From contig OW804102.1 in the NCBI GenBank assembly GCA_942159475.1, positions 36,586,873 through 36,650,872 of the forward strand: a stretch of DNA of 64,000 nucleotides. The letters are read 5' to 3'. Shown in pieces: positions 1 through 10,769 of this stretch. The DNA is from Sthenelais limicola. Taxonomy: Eukaryota > Annelida > Polychaeta > Phyllodocida > Sigalionidae. The translations under genes were made by a program, and so were the position numbers. Position 1 is the stretch's first letter; every line of letters begins with the position of its first letter. The notes under the pieces are model-generated. The model did no database searches. It saw only the letters and a program-made list of their open reading frames with translations, and was not told the origin of the DNA.

Positions 1-228
1 TTGCTACGCAACTGGTAAGGAACTAGAAATTTGATTATGAGATATGTTATTTTGTTATACAGATAATGCTATTTTGTATTCTTACATTAGGAATTTCCTA
101 TTCTTAAGCGAGGGAAATCTAATCAAGAAACTTCCAAACAAACAATTTGTACCTTATGAAACAGGCCCTACATGTGTAATTATGGGTTTAAATCCAGACA
201 TGGTCTGCATTACCGTCTGTGACCACCC
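1..228. other. No gene recognised; MITE-L-like end fragment
   Basis: AT-rich sequence with one 66-codon open frame that looks like chance. A stretch at about 155-172 (TATGAAACAGGCCCT) matches the right end of the MITE-L element that follows, so an older fragment of that family probably lies here. Confidence 0.4.
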
Positions 229-890
229 GGGGCCTGTTTCATAACAAACCTTTAATACTGAAGATTGTCCTAGCTAAGCACGGACGTTGAATGTTAGACC
301 TAGTCGTGGCTAATTCCAATTCTAATTAATTATGACTGTTTAATACAGACCTGTATCCAGGAGAAATAATCACTATATATTATGACTATAAGTCAAGACA
401 GAAAACGGCCATTATGATAGTGCACGTTAGCGCCTAAAGACGTATCAATATAATGTCTTTGAATATAACAGGGGTCATTCTTTTCATTTACCTGTGTCTT
501 CTGTGAATTATTAGCTGTGTCCTGTATAGCGAGATTGCTTCGCCTTTTTATTTATCATAATAATTATAGGTAAACAGAGACAAATTAGTTAACTTAGGTA
601 ACCTAGTTGGTTTGTATTTGATAAAATTTAATTCTACTGATTGAATGCTATTTTGTAACCTTTTTTATCTAGATGTACTATCCCTACGAGAAAAGTGCCC
701 TTCCGGGCATAATGCTGTGATGGATTGAAATATCTAAACAAAACAAAGTCAGTGGGGGCGGTTATAAGCAGTTATAGTTGCTATACACACAATGGTGTAG
801 CAAGGAAATATGTTTCCTACCATAGTGTAGCAAGGAAATATCGTTAATCAACGAACATTTTAGGTAAGGATTTATTATGAAACATGCCCC
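229..890. mobile_element. MITE-L: element with GGGGCCTGTTTCATAA ends
   Basis: The left end GGGGCCTGTTTCATAACAAA and the right end, read in reverse complement as GGGGCATGTTTCATAATAAA, form a terminal inverted repeat of about 25 bp. The 660 bp between them has no coding frame, so this would be a non-autonomous DNA element. Inside, the 16-bp word TGTAGCAAGGAAATAT occurs twice (796-811 and 826-841). Related end fragments occur near 155-172, 18459-18478 and 63711-63740. No target duplication was resolved. Confidence 0.55.
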
Positions 891-1452
891 AGCTTCTTCA
901 GGCTCTCGAATCTGCGGATTTACAAGTGAGTTGAGGTGTAGCTAGAGGGGCTTCCCTCAGGATTGAAGGGCTGACCTAGTTCCTTCCATCATGCCCCCTC
1001 ATTAGCATATATATATATATTTATTATATGCGCATGCTATATGAGAGGTGCTATAAGTGGGGTGCTATAAAAATATTCATATAGGACGTGTCCATTAAAA
1101 ATGTAGTTGTCTAAAAATAGCTCTGACGTTACCTCAGCACTTCCGCTGTCTCTGCCGAGATCCCCGCCGAGATTCTGGTACTATAATTATAAAGATACAT
1201 AATAAAATCCATACCATTTAATAGAGAATTAAATTCTCTATCAAATGATATAAGCTTTATTATTGTAGCTTGCGATATGAATGTTTTAGTTCAACAATGT
1301 CAGTAAGTAAAATTAATACTGACCTGACCTGATGTAAACACAGGCCTGACAGTGCTCTCAGCGGAGCAGCGGGGCTCTCTGAGAGTTCTTTAATACTTTT
1401 TCAGTGATATCTGATGATATATGATCAAATTTTATGCACATATAATAAATAT
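891..1452. other. No gene recognised
   Basis: AT-rich non-coding sequence with a short (TA)n run near 1008-1020. No repeat family that recurs elsewhere in the window was seen. Confidence 0.4.
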
Positions 1453-1591
1453 AGAATGGAACTCGCCGGCAATAATCGAAAATTTATTGGACTTGATTCG
1501 TCCACATATAGGCACTCTGCCTACGGCATCTTGCTTATGTGGACGAATCTCGTCCAATAAATTTTCGATTATTGCCGGCGAGTCCCATTCT
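1453..1591. repeat. Foldback hairpin with 56-bp arms
   Basis: The left arm (1453-1508) and right arm (1536-1591) are nearly perfect reverse complements with a 27-nt loop. The arms contain CTCGCCGGCAATAATCGAAA and its complement. Two overlapping frames on opposite strands (1421-1663 and 1432-1656) are a by-product of this symmetry. The right arm holds AATCTCGTCCAATAA (1546-1560), which also sits in the loop of the hairpin at 55105-55152. A (TC)n(TA)n microsatellite follows at about 1587-1618. It is probably a small foldback element. Confidence 0.8.
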
Positions 1592-2399
1592 CTCTCTCTC
1601 TCTCTATATATATATATGCATGTAATGATGGACCCATTGGAACCCTGTGTGCGCATATATTAATCTGCCTTATCTCTAATAACTTCTTTTAATTAATTGT
1701 ACATTCACTTTGTACATTCACGCTGTTTTTTAATTGTACATTCACTTTGGCTAATCGCACTGTTGTTATTATTTATTATATTTTATTATAAGCCCAATCC
1801 ACACTTGCGACAGACAGTAAAGGGGATGCGACAACAATATTTTATTGGTGCATGTACGCTAATTAATCCTTTCTTATTAGCTTTTGGATATTTTATGGCG
1901 ATTTCCTGGCTACAGGCATATAAAACCCGGTACTAGTAATTGAATATTTCTTTTGCTATATTAGGCTAAACAGTGATGACTATGTATATCTGAGTAAAAC
2001 ATATTTAGTATGGTGTTGATTAAGAAAATCTGTTGAGATATATATTGAACTGTATTTTGCCTTAAATTTCGGTTATTCAAGATGTAAGAATGAATCAATT
2101 CTAATCAAACATCAACAATAGCCACCTCTTCAACATTGAGAATAGCTTTCATCTCCGTTAATTAAACACTTTAGACATAATATTATTCATTCAGCTGAAT
2201 ATGAAACACTGTATGGTAACTGTATCACACATCTATCTCTGTCTTGGTTAATTAAACATTGCTTAATCATTTATTTCATTCTTAATTACGAGATGATCCC
2301 CATTCAAATGAAGCAGTCAACAAGTAGGCCTATTCATTACATTTGGGAAGTTCATTGCCCTTCCCTGCTTTAATTACAGGCTCTAGTTCTTCTGTAAAA
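1592..2399. other. No gene recognised; short direct repeats
   Basis: The word TGTACATTCACTTTG, or close variants, recurs three times at about 1697-1756. A 79-codon frame covers this stretch, but its composition looks like chance and no domain is visible. Confidence 0.4.
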
Positions 2400-2707
2400 C
2401 ACTGATGTACAAAAAATGTACAATTTGTCTCCCCCAAACCACTCAAATATCCTATATGCAAGACAGAAAATAGGTTCAAAATACAGTTGAACCTAACCGA
2501 AAATGTTTTATTCATTATTATTATTATTGAAACTTTATTTTTCCAAATTTTTATATAAGGCCTACTCGAAAAAATGGGTCATATATCTCTGCCTTGACAG
2601 TTCTTCCGACAGAACCCTCACAATATCGTATGAGATATACTCAGATATATTTAGCATTATATAGTAGAGCCTAATTTAGCAGAACTTACCGAAGATTGTA
2701 GAGCGAC
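2400..2707. mobile_element. Degenerate MITE-A copy, interrupted
   Basis: The left part (about 2408-2510) has AAAATGTACAATT followed by the MITE-A interior, TTCAAAATACAGTTGAACCTA. The right part (about 2625-2707) has CTCAGATATA and CCTAATTTAGCAGAA, also from the interior. About 110 bp of unrelated sequence separates them. The outer ends are lost. Confidence 0.55.
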
Positions 2708-2836
2708 CAAATATTTATTTTGAGGTCACACAAACCATACAAATGATGTGGAGGATTGAAGGTACCCTGTATGTATACGTGTCCAAAGGTAAACCTGTCT
2801 AAATTTAATAGAGCCTCCGACTCTGCCACGTCAACA

Positions 2837-2907
2837 GCATCGGTGGTTCAGTGGTAGAATGCTCGCCTGCCACGCGGGCGGCCCGGGTTCGATTCCCGGC
2901 CGATGCA
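2837..2907 (+). tRNA. tRNA-Gly-GCC: tRNA-Gly(GCC)
   Basis: This 71-nt sequence folds as a cloverleaf. The acceptor stem GCATCGG pairs with CCGATGC and is followed by discriminator A. The internal promoter boxes are present: box A TGGTTCAGTGGTAGA in the D arm and box B GGTTCGATTCC in the T arm. The anticodon stem CTCGC/GCGGG closes the loop CTGCCAC, which places anticodon GCC at 2869-2871 and decodes GGC/GGT. There is no intron and CCA is not encoded, as in animals. Next to the anticodon stem, positions 2861 and 2879 are G and C. As far as I recall, the common vertebrate gene has T and A there, so a paired change would be preserved. A T-run follows at once. This looks like an intact, single-copy functional gene and is the most secure gene in the window. 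Confidence 0.97.
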
Positions 2908-2909
2908 AG

Positions 2910-2914
2910 TTTTT
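2910..2914 (+). terminator. Pol III terminator of tRNA-Gly
   Basis: A run of five T starts three bases after the tRNA. This is the normal RNA polymerase III stop and supports an active gene. Confidence 0.85.
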
Positions 2915-3474
2915 CCCCCTCGTACAGCAATGTTTTATTTTCAAACTTCGCATTGAAAAGGAACATGGTTAGGTGAATACAATAAGCCAAAAAACAGGTT
3001 GTTATCATATTATATTATATCTTAGGGACGACTGAAGTTTACTACCATTTACTATCAATGGGGGGAAAGCATATTCTCACTTTTTACTGAATAGCTTTTT
3101 TTTTAGTTCTATGGTTTCTATTGGCATTGGGTTTTCCCACCATGTTCTTTCTAAATTTAAATCCAAAGTTTAAAAAAGATTCCATGATTATTCCTTCTCT
3201 TTTTGATTGAACACTGGCATTTACCTTTAATTTAATTGTTTCGCTTTTGTATGTGTCCATTTTGTGGTAAGTCTGCCTGATTTGCATTCGTAATTTAACT
3301 TACACGTCATTTGAAACTTATCTCACGTAAATTCCATATGCTGCCCAAGAAACATGTATACAAGAAATGTAAAACCAAATATATAAATTGATCCCTTGCC
3401 AGATTGCTCGGTTAGGAAATCAATCTAATAGTGAAAATGAATGAATCCGGTATTAGTACATTACCTTATTCTTA
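2915..3474. other. No gene recognised
   Basis: AT-rich sequence downstream of the tRNA. The two 67-codon minus-strand frames (2805-3008 and 3084-3287) have no recognisable domain; the first runs across the tRNA gene and is therefore spurious. Confidence 0.4.
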
Positions 3475-3709
3475 ATGTTTACTGCTGTGTTACCTGCACT
3501 TGTGTTATATTGTGTTACATTATGTTATATCTTTTCTAAATTCATATACTCTGTACTGAGTCATGGTAGCGACTGGGAGAGCTGGATTTTATCTAGATGT
3601 CTGCCTACCTGTTTGTCGTTTTTATCCTTTATATTTACATTGTCTGTTCATAATCATGTACTATGTGAATCTCGATAAATAAAGTAGTATCTTATCTTAT
3701 CTTATCTTA
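3475..3709 (+). mobile_element. 5'-truncated LINE 3' end with (ATCTT)n tail
   Basis: The sequence ends in AATAAA-like ATAAATAAAG followed by a short pentamer array (TATCTTATCTTATCTTATCT, about 3689-3709). CR1/L2-like non-LTR retrotransposons typically end in such a short microsatellite. Upstream, GCGACTGGGAGAGCTGG resembles the compact 3' UTR of that group. The reverse transcriptase is missing because of 5' truncation. No target duplication was resolved. Confidence 0.5.
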
Positions 3710-3791
3710 AAACAGATCTTACGGTACGGTATGATGGCATTTATTCGGAATTATTTCTCTATGTAGCCTAATAATATATGGGAATATTCCA

Positions 3792-3811
3792 GCCCCCCCC
3801 CCCCACACACC
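3792..3811. repeat. C-tract with CA repeats
   Basis: Homopolymeric C run followed by CACACAC. Simple sequence, probably length-variable. Confidence 0.7.
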
Positions 3812-4350
3812 CTATCTACCCTATCTATCTATAGGCCTACCCTCCAAAAACTATCCCCGGCATAGGCCTTATACAGGGCATAACATATATTATGTCATAA
3901 GCAAATTGACATGCGCTTCCCAATTATATGCCTACACTATATGTATAGGCCTAGCTACCGTAATAGAGAATAAAGAAATGAAATACATTTTAATCAACAT
4001 CATCACCCATAATAAATACAGATTAACTAACGAGTTGGGTTTACGAGCGTGGATATTGTTAGCGACTGAAACCGACTTTTTATATCATAGGCCTATGTCT
4101 AATAATATAATCTAAAAAGGAATACATTAAAACCATATAGGCCTACATGTAGATGGTCGACAGAGGTAGGCCTACGTAAGCCTGCATGGTAAATAATGCA
4201 TCGGTTGGCACAGAACATCTTCCCATATTAAACCACGTGTAGTTTAACACTTACAAGCAAACCATATGCCATAACTTGGCATGAGCGCACGTCATATTCA
4301 AGGTGTATAGCCTACAATAATAATACAAAATATGTTACGATATAGCCATT
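3812..4350. other. AGGCCT-rich stretch, no gene
   Basis: The palindrome TAGGCCTA or close variants occurs repeatedly (for example near 3831, 3864, 3947, 4089, 4138 and 4168). This density is far above chance. No coding frame or repeat boundary accompanies it. Confidence 0.5.
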
Positions 4351-4420
4351 CCTATTAATAAATGTGAGTAGGAGGTTTTGTTGTTAAAGCGACAACAAAA
4401 CCTCACATACTATTATTAGG
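4351..4420. repeat. Inverted repeat (small foldback)
   Basis: AGGTTTTGTTGT (4373-4384) and ACAACAAAACCT (4392-4403) pair perfectly across a 7-nt loop. The match extends outward, imperfectly, through TGTGAG/CTCACA and CCTATTAATA/TATTATTAGG. Confidence 0.7.
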
Positions 4421-4564
4421 ATAGGAGTTATCAAAGTTTGTATACATATTGTATTTTTATTCTGAATCAAACAGTTACATCAATTTTCAGACAAGGATAC
4501 CAGCCCCTCCCTGAGGAGGTCTTCCTGGGGTGTAGTTCCCTATTAGTAGATTTAAACTTATATT

Positions 4565-4700
4565 TTCCTCACTAAGTAAAGGTAACAGCGGGAAAACATG
4601 GAATTTAATTCCATAAGCTTGTCGACCTTTTTGTCACATTAATTTCATAAAATCTGTATCTTTGGTGATGAATAAACAATTTTCAAATCAAATCAAATAC
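4565..4700 (+). mobile_element. LINE 3' end with (CAAAT)n tail
   Basis: TTGTCGACCTTTTTGTC, then an ATGAATAAAC signal and the array TTTCAAATCAAATCAAATAC. The block GTCGACCTTTTTGTC recurs at 57497-57512 in front of another pentamer tail, so both are 3' ends of related non-LTR elements. Only the 3' UTR remains. Confidence 0.5.
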
Positions 4701-4817
4701 ATATTCTGCTGCCGTGTCTATATGTTTACACAACAATTTGAAGTCGAATCGGGTGTGGGAATACTGCCACCGGTGGGTGATAATATAATCTATACGAGTG
4801 CATTAAGCTACCGAAGG

Positions 4818-4915
4818 AAAGAATTTCGGCGGGCCACCGAAATATAAAAGTGGACTGAAGCCCTGCAGCAAAAACAACCGGACAATTTTAATCCTCCAAA
4901 ATGGTGGTCAAATGA
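4818..4915 (-). mobile_element. MITE-E fragment
   Basis: Matches the middle of the MITE-E family in reverse orientation: AATTTCGGCGGGCCACCGAAATATAAA, then CCTGCAGCAAAAACAAC and a stretch ending CAAATGACT. Both ends are missing. Confidence 0.55.
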
Positions 4916-5238
4916 CTGTCGGACAATGGAGAAAGGAATGATGGTCAGACTATAACACCCTGTGTCTTGGATCGAGTAAATTGAGATGGGAAGTTTGAGG
5001 AGCCCATGTCCAAGAGTAGGCTAGAGGAGTATCAATGTTGTTATTACAATTTCAGAGCTCGCCCCTTCAAGATGGCGCTCGTTAAAAAGTCCTTCACCTG
5101 TCTAAACACATGGTGTACATTTCCTGTAAAAATATGTGAAGTAGGGCTACTGGTAAGGTCGTCACAGCCTCCGCCAGGAGTCTCACTGCAGAGTTTATTC
5201 GTAGACTCTGGTTTAGAATTGAACAGGGGAGTGTGGGT

Positions 5239-5293
5239 TCGGGAGTGGGGGGGGGTGGGGGGGGGGGGGGGTTGAGGGGGTGGGGGGGGGGGG
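5239..5293. repeat. Long G-tract cluster
   Basis: Successive runs of 6-14 G separated by single T or A. The runs of four or more Gs would permit G-quadruplex folding on the plus strand. Open frames across it (5006-5275 plus, 5094-5681 minus) are low-complexity artefacts, giving poly-G or poly-P proteins. Confidence 0.8.
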
Positions 5294-5465
5294 GCTGCTG
5301 GCTGCAAGCAACGATATTCAGTTTATAATAGAGGTTAAGTAAGGGAGACTGTACATGGGGACCATTACACAATTTCCGTGTAAAACTTGTTAAATATGAT
5401 ATTCTCAATACGTACAAATGGAGTTTTTTTTCTTTTATATAAATATATAAGATCGTTGGTGGAAC

Positions 5466-5587
5466 TGTGGTGTGTGTGTGGGTGGTGGGTGGGGGCGTGT
5501 GAGTGGTGGGTGGGTGGGTGGGGGAGAGGGAGGGGAGGGGGAGGGGTTCAAGAGGAGATGTGGTGTGTGTGTGGGGGGGGGGGGGGT
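5466..5587. repeat. GT/G-rich simple sequence
   Basis: Imperfect GTGTGTGGGTGGTGGG and GAGGGGG repeats ending in a 15-nt G run. Purine-rich and expansion-prone. Confidence 0.75.
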
Positions 5588-5817
5588 CTAAGGGCACAAA
5601 CAATATAGTTGAAATTGAATTAAACATAAACACAACAACAATAAAATAACTCAATAAATATAAACCAAAATTAAAATCCAAGAAGACATGAACAAAACTT
5701 TCGCATATCGATATTACATAAATAATTTGCCAATTTTAAGTATGAACAAGACACTTGTCACCCTTTGTTTTGTCACCACAGTAAGATCTATACAAATGGA
5801 CACAGTCGTCATCTAAA

Positions 5818-5870
5818 AATGTTGAACTGTATTTTGAACCTCATTTTCGTCTTCAATTTGGTTCATGTGA
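5818..5870 (+). mobile_element. MITE-A internal fragment
   Basis: GTTGAACTGTATTTTGAACC and the following TCATTTTCGTCTTCAATTTG match the MITE-A interior. No ends remain. Confidence 0.55.
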
Positions 5871-5905
5871 GAACCGAGCCCTTCTCGAATGTGTATCAAA
5901 CTATC

Positions 5906-6125
5906 AAGTCCAGGTCCAAACCCTCAGATCAGATAAGAATTGTAGGCCTATGTCAATGATTGGACACCTGCTTCACTAATAGGTTATCTGGCCTAGGACT
6001 AGGCGTTCTAATGGGATTATAATGACATTTTGCAGTCTTAATGGAATTATAATGGCAATTTGGGGTTTGAGGCAAGAGGCTTTCCCTCCGTTTAAAGGGA
6101 CTCTCTCATCTGTGGGCCTAGACTG
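5906..6125 (+). mobile_element. MITE-B copy
   Basis: Begins AAGTCCAGGTCCAAACCCTC and ends TGTGGGCCTAGACTG, the MITE-B ends, with the characteristic interior (CTGGCCTAGGACTAGGCG, then paired AATGGGATTATAATGACATT and AATGGAATTATAATGGCA blocks). Non-coding. No clear target duplication. Confidence 0.8.
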
Positions 6126-6379
6126 AAGAGCAGTAGTGTAGAAGTACCATGTACACATGTAATCAAAGTACACTGTAAACAAGATGCTAGATGCCATAGC
6201 CCTGCCCCAGCCCCATGCTCTGACACTTATTGAATCTATTGGTTAGGGGTAAATTGATCTAGCGACACCTAGCGTCAGGAGAGTGAAGTGAGAGGCCTAC
6301 CTGACAGGTTGGGGTCACATAGAAGCACAGTAAGGCTATATGTTACTGGCTACATAACATGGCAGACTTCAGACGTAAA

Positions 6380-7140
6380 GCCGGGGTTCCACTGCTCCTC
6401 TGCTACTGGTGAGCTGGCTACGAGGTGAGGTGAGGTGTGGTGGATTTTGTGTGTGTTTTGTCCACTGCAGGTCAGCAGGGAAGTTTCTGCAGTGGCTGTG
6501 TTTGGTTTGTGTTGTTCGTTTTGGAGTAGGTATTGTGGTGTTTTTTGTTATTTGTTTTGGTGGATTTCATTTTTCCAGTATATGGGGTTGATCTAATTTG
6601 ATTCATAATTATAAGTCTATTTCCATAAGATAATCTAATAAATTCTTTAGATTATCAGTGTATTCTGAAATAATTATAATTGTAGCTAACATAGAAGCAC
6701 AGTTATTATTAGGTTATATGCTGTGAGCTACTAAAGGCTGGGTTCCACTGGCCGGCTACTACCCCCGCTACTCCTCCCGCTATTTAGACAGTCTATTGCT
6801 CCCCTTTCTTTCAAGCTGGGTTCCACTGCCACTGCCCAGCTACTTCTCCTGCTTCTGGTCCCACTTCTTCAATCAAGAAGCGGGAGCAGAAGTGGGAGAG
6901 TAAGGGGGATGGGTGCTATTGGGCCCCGCTACAAAGCCATGTTACTTCCCCCTTCTTTTGGAGCATTTTCGAAATGTAAAGGGCTCCCGCTTCTATCAAA
7001 CATGTTTGATTTGAAGCGGCGGCTACTTTGTAGCACAAAGTAGTGGGAGCTGAAGTTGGGCACTGGCATCACTCAATGTTACCCCTCACGTTACTTGATG
7101 CGTTCATTTCAATGTGAAAATAAAATGTCTTCTGCTAATA
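6380..7140. repeat. Region with repeated CTGGGTTCCACTG blocks
   Basis: GGGTTCCACTG recurs at about 6382, 6729 and 6816 and is followed each time by C-rich CTACT/CTCCT strings. The stretch 6860-7060 contains the same words in inverse form (AAGCGGGAGCAGAAGTGGGAG). It appears to be decayed, partly inverted copies of one repeat. No coding frame. Confidence 0.45.
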
Positions 7141-7247
7141 TTTCTAAGAGGCGGTAGAAGTAGCGGTGGAAGTAACGTCCCAGTAGCACCCATTCCAGTT
7201 ACTTTCAGTTGCTTGCTCCCGCTTCTTTAACTGAGCTGACAACACCC

Positions 7248-7303
7248 ACTTTCCCTCCGTTTGAAGGGACTCTCTCATCTTCTTTGGGCCTAGATTGGAG
7301 GGA
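7248..7303 (+). mobile_element. MITE-B right-end fragment
   Basis: TTTCCCTCCGTTTGAAGGGA followed by CTCTCTCATC and TTTGGGCCTAGATTG. The left part is absent. Confidence 0.7.
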
Positions 7304-7391
7304 CTGACAGGATGTATTGAGATATCAAACTCCATCTTTTGGATATTTTCAAATGAAGGTGAAAGTCTAGTGGAGAGGAGACTGAGACTAA

Positions 7392-7749
7392 GGGACTGTT
7401 CATAAGTAACTACTGGGGGGGGGGGAAGGTGGAGAATTTGAGAAACAGTCTTGGGCAGAATTGTATGACCTCCCTTGTGCAAAAGTCTTGTGCAAAATTT
7501 CTTGGCCACCCCTAGACAGTTTGTGCACAATTTCATGACCCCCCCCCCTATATCATTGTAGTTCCGAGTCTGAGTAAAATAAAAAGATGGCCCCCTCCCC
7601 ACCACACTTTTACAGTTTGCGCAAAAAAATGCCCCCCCCCCCCTAGCTACAGAGCCTATGCCAAAAAAGGGCCTTTTTTGGAGTCTCAACAAAAAAGGTG
7701 CCCCCCTGAAACTTCTCCTCCCCCCCCGGGGTTAAAAATGAACAGTCCC
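7392..7749. mobile_element. MITE-M: GGGACTGTTCAT-ended element
   Basis: GGGACTGTTCAT at the left and ATGAACAGTCCCC at the right form the terminal inverted repeat. Each is followed inward by a long G or C run (7414-7423 and 7722-7729). The 358-bp interior has further C runs. The 182-codon minus-strand frame across it is a low-complexity passenger with no domain. Confidence 0.6.
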
Positions 7750-8865
7750 CAATAAAGTGAGCAGGGAAAGTGAGCACTGCCCAGATTGCCTGTAACTTGA
7801 CGCCAATGCTCTGTAGACGGATAAAGGCAATATGCCTGATTTGAATCGGTCAAATTTCACAATTCCCACCTGGATATTTGACACGAGGTCTACATATAGC
7901 AGTATTATCTTTATTTTAAAGATTATAAGATGTATAACTATAGGCAACGCTGTAACAAAATTCACATTGTGGACAAGCGTCTATTTTGAATACAACGATT
8001 GTAAATGTATTCGCCTGAAATCGAAATAAAAAAAATAAGATATTTCTCCTGTAGCACTGCAACGCCAGTGATAACATCCAATGGATTTGTCATACATTTA
8101 TTGTATAGTGGTAATCTTATATCGAATGTGAAAACTATTATTAAAAAATTAAATGTATTCACAATTCTTTTGGACATATTATTTGCATTACCCCACATTG
8201 TTAGTCCTTAAAGCAATGGCAATCATGCAAATACTTGAGTTATCAGAAAATGTTCTTCAAATGAATCGCTCATTGTGACTCTTTTATCTTTTATTCTACT
8301 TTTTATCCTATTTCTTGAATGATTTTAATTCTTATAAAACAAGTCGCTTAACGATGGCGATTCGCCACGACTCTCCATGCCTCGCTTCACTAGTCGTCCT
8401 CATTCTTCTATCGTTTGTTAAAATATGAATCTTTCACCACCGATTCTTGCCTGTTAATGGCCCACGCTTTATGTACAAATATGCCTCATATCTGTCTGTG
8501 ATATCATAATATTTAAACTTTTTAAAAAAAAACTTGGCTGTCACTCCATCACCTTGTTTATTCCAACTGTCATCCTACAATAAGAAGCATTAAGAAGCCT
8601 CTAGTTGCTTAAGGACCACTTAGTCGCTTATGAAGAAACCGAGTCGCTAAAGTAGAGCAGCTTGACAAGAGAGCAGATTTCCATGATCACCATGAGCTAC
8701 TCTTTCACCCCATCATTACACCACCTGTGGGATAAGGACGAGCCTCTTGCCTTCTTAGACCAAGGTTTCCTCAACAATATACCATATGATCATATGTTAT
8801 GTATATATAAGTGTTTTTTATTTCCAATTTGCAAACAATTACATAGAAAACGGTCTTCTCTAGGA
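7750..8865. other. No gene recognised
   Basis: Several 65-78 codon frames on both strands (7732-8211, 8662-8871) overlap each other, which argues against coding. The word AGTCGCTTA or AGTCGCTAA recurs at about 8343, 8620 and 8643 without a clear unit. No family signature seen. Confidence 0.35.
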
Positions 8866-9271
8866 TTTTAGGAAAATGAGTCACAATTCGCAAAAAATGG
8901 ATTTCGAGATATCAACATATTTGAAAAGATGAGATCACGCCCATTCCAATAAGAGTAAACACTGGGACACCTAATAAGTATTTCTTTATTTCAAATTTGA
9001 TATTTTTATTTTTGAAAAAAAGAAGTTTGAAATATTTCTGTATGGGTAATTACCAACCAGGTAAGTAACTAAATATACTCAATACGAAGGCCTTCAAAAC
9101 GCATGGATATGTTTAATAGAATGTCCCGAGATTTGTTACATAGATTTATATGACTACGAGTGCTAAACCCTCTAAAAATCATAACCTTTTAATGAAGAGA
9201 TGTGGTGAAACAAACACTTTGAGAAATATCAATTTTGCCACTTGTGATTCATTTTCCTGGAACGCATCACA
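8866..9271 (+). mobile_element. MITE-C copy
   Basis: The left end GGAAAATGAGTCACAATTCG and the right end CACTTGTGATTCATTTTCC, followed by GAACGCATCACA, are the MITE-C terminal inverted repeats. The interior has GAGATATCAACATATTTG, TTTGATATTTTTATTTTTG and AACCTTTTAATG. It is 400 bp, non-coding and close to the family length. Confidence 0.8.
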
Positions 9272-9390
9272 TTATTATACTATATCTGGATGCAACTGTT
9301 TTCTAAATGCGTAGAAAGCTTCTAGGAACTGAGTATTAAGACTAACTCAGACACATGGAGGCAATAATCTCATATAGATACAGGTGTGCT

Positions 9391-9523
9391 TAAGGGCTTT
9401 GGTCTAGGTTCTTTGAGTCCACTAAACCCATTCTTATGCGATTCTGACAGAATTGAGTGTAAAAGAGTCCTCTGCAGCCCAAAATCACATGAGAATCGGC
9501 TCAGTGGACTAGACACTTATTGT
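9391..9523. mobile_element. MITE-H copy
   Basis: GAGTCCACTAAACCCATTC and ATGAGAATCGGCTCAGTGGAC are inverted around a core with TCCTCTGCAGCCCAAAATC. The same layout is better preserved at 38629-38737. Small non-coding element. Confidence 0.65.
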
Positions 9524-9806
9524 TCGTGACTGATTACACTTTTTTCTTTTAAAAGAATGTTTTTATTGACCACATCTTTTATTACAATAACAACAATATC
9601 GTACGCACCACCTCATATATGATTTTTTCATGCGTTGCCACTTACTTCAGTTCATGAAGTCAAACCTCCTACATCTTTTTTTGTATTCAATTGGAATTTA
9701 AACATGTTCTTATCTATAGGATTAGGCCATACAATTATTTTACTAATGTCTTAGAACCCTACCCCACCCTCCCGACCATACATTGAGGTTACTGACTGCA
9801 GAAATA

Positions 9807-10140
9807 TGTGATATGTCATAGAAAAATGAGTCACAAGTCGCAAAAAAAGGATTGTGAGATCTTATCATATTTGAAAAGATGTGATCGAGCTGATTCCAAT
9901 GATAGTAAGCATTAGGACAGCTAATAAGTACTTCTATATTTTACGTTTGATATCTTTATTTTTGAAAAAAAAAATGTTTGCAATGATTCTGGGCGAATAT
10001 TTACTAGTAAGGTAGATGAATACTCTATAGTATATATGAGCTTAAAGATCCATGTATACAATTAATAAACTGTCTTGAAATTTAGTGAATGCAGTCATGC
10101 CACAAACAGCGTTCAGGACCCCAGAAATGAAAATATTCTC
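9807..10140 (+). mobile_element. MITE-C copy, right end lost
   Basis: TGTGATATGTCATAGAAAAATGAGTCACAAGTCGC opens the element, and the interior matches MITE-C through the A-rich middle. The right terminal repeat is absent; a left-truncated MITE-A begins where it should be, so one rearrangement removed both ends. Confidence 0.75.
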
Positions 10141-10332
10141 CTCAAATAACCCAAATTTCAGACGATAATGAAGTTAAAAATACAGTTGAACCTAACCAAA
10201 CAGATTGCTAGAATCAATCCAATGCCAAATATACTCGAATTTACCTTAGTATTGACCAAATGGCAGTCTTATTTAGCAGAATTTACTAAATGTGCACAGC
10301 TGCTAATTGTACATTTTCTGAAAATCTGACCC
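10141..10332 (-). mobile_element. MITE-A copy, left-truncated
   Basis: Starts inside the element at CTCAAATAACCCAAATTTCAG and runs to the normal end ATTTTCTGAAAATCTGACCC. It joins the truncated MITE-C on its left. Confidence 0.8.
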
Positions 10333-10458
10333 ACATATTGTAATTACAATATGCTGTAGGGCCCTGACGAGCATTGTCTACCTAACCCATTACCAGACAG
10401 CCAGCCATTATCATATCTTGTTACTCCTGGTCTGTATCAGGCCAACACAAATATATAG

Positions 10459-10769
10459 GTGTGTTTCCGATTTAACTGGCTGAAAACTAGGTAGGGGGTA
10501 ACTTTCTTTTTTATTTTGTTTTCTTTAGGAAACCACATCCAAGGAACTGAAAAAAATGTCTCATTTTATAACAACAGGGAAATGTGCTTTTTGACAGTTC
10601 CGGGTTAGGAAAACCTGCTTTCCTCCTTTTGTTAGCATTTTTTGTAAAAAATTCCTAAAAAAAAAGTAAGGTATGGTACCCTCCCCCCACAGGTATGGTA
10701 ACAAACTTTTTAGGTAGGGGAAGGTTTTTCTAGGTAAAGGGGGGGGGGGGGGATAAACGGAAACACACC
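10459..10769. mobile_element. MITE-N: GGTGTGTTTCCG-ended element
   Basis: GGTGTGTTTCCGATTTA at the left pairs with TAAACGGAAACACACC at the right. As in MITE-M, a long G run lies just inside one end (about 10740-10753). The 95-codon minus-strand frame here reads through that run and is not a credible gene. Confidence 0.6.

Noticed and set aside
5094..5681. 195-codon minus-strand open frame
   Set aside because: Composed of Pro/Thr/His runs from G-rich and GT-rich microsatellites; no domain, no start context.
7144..7692. 182-codon minus-strand frame
   Set aside because: Spans MITE-B and MITE-M including C runs; a mosaic of repeats.
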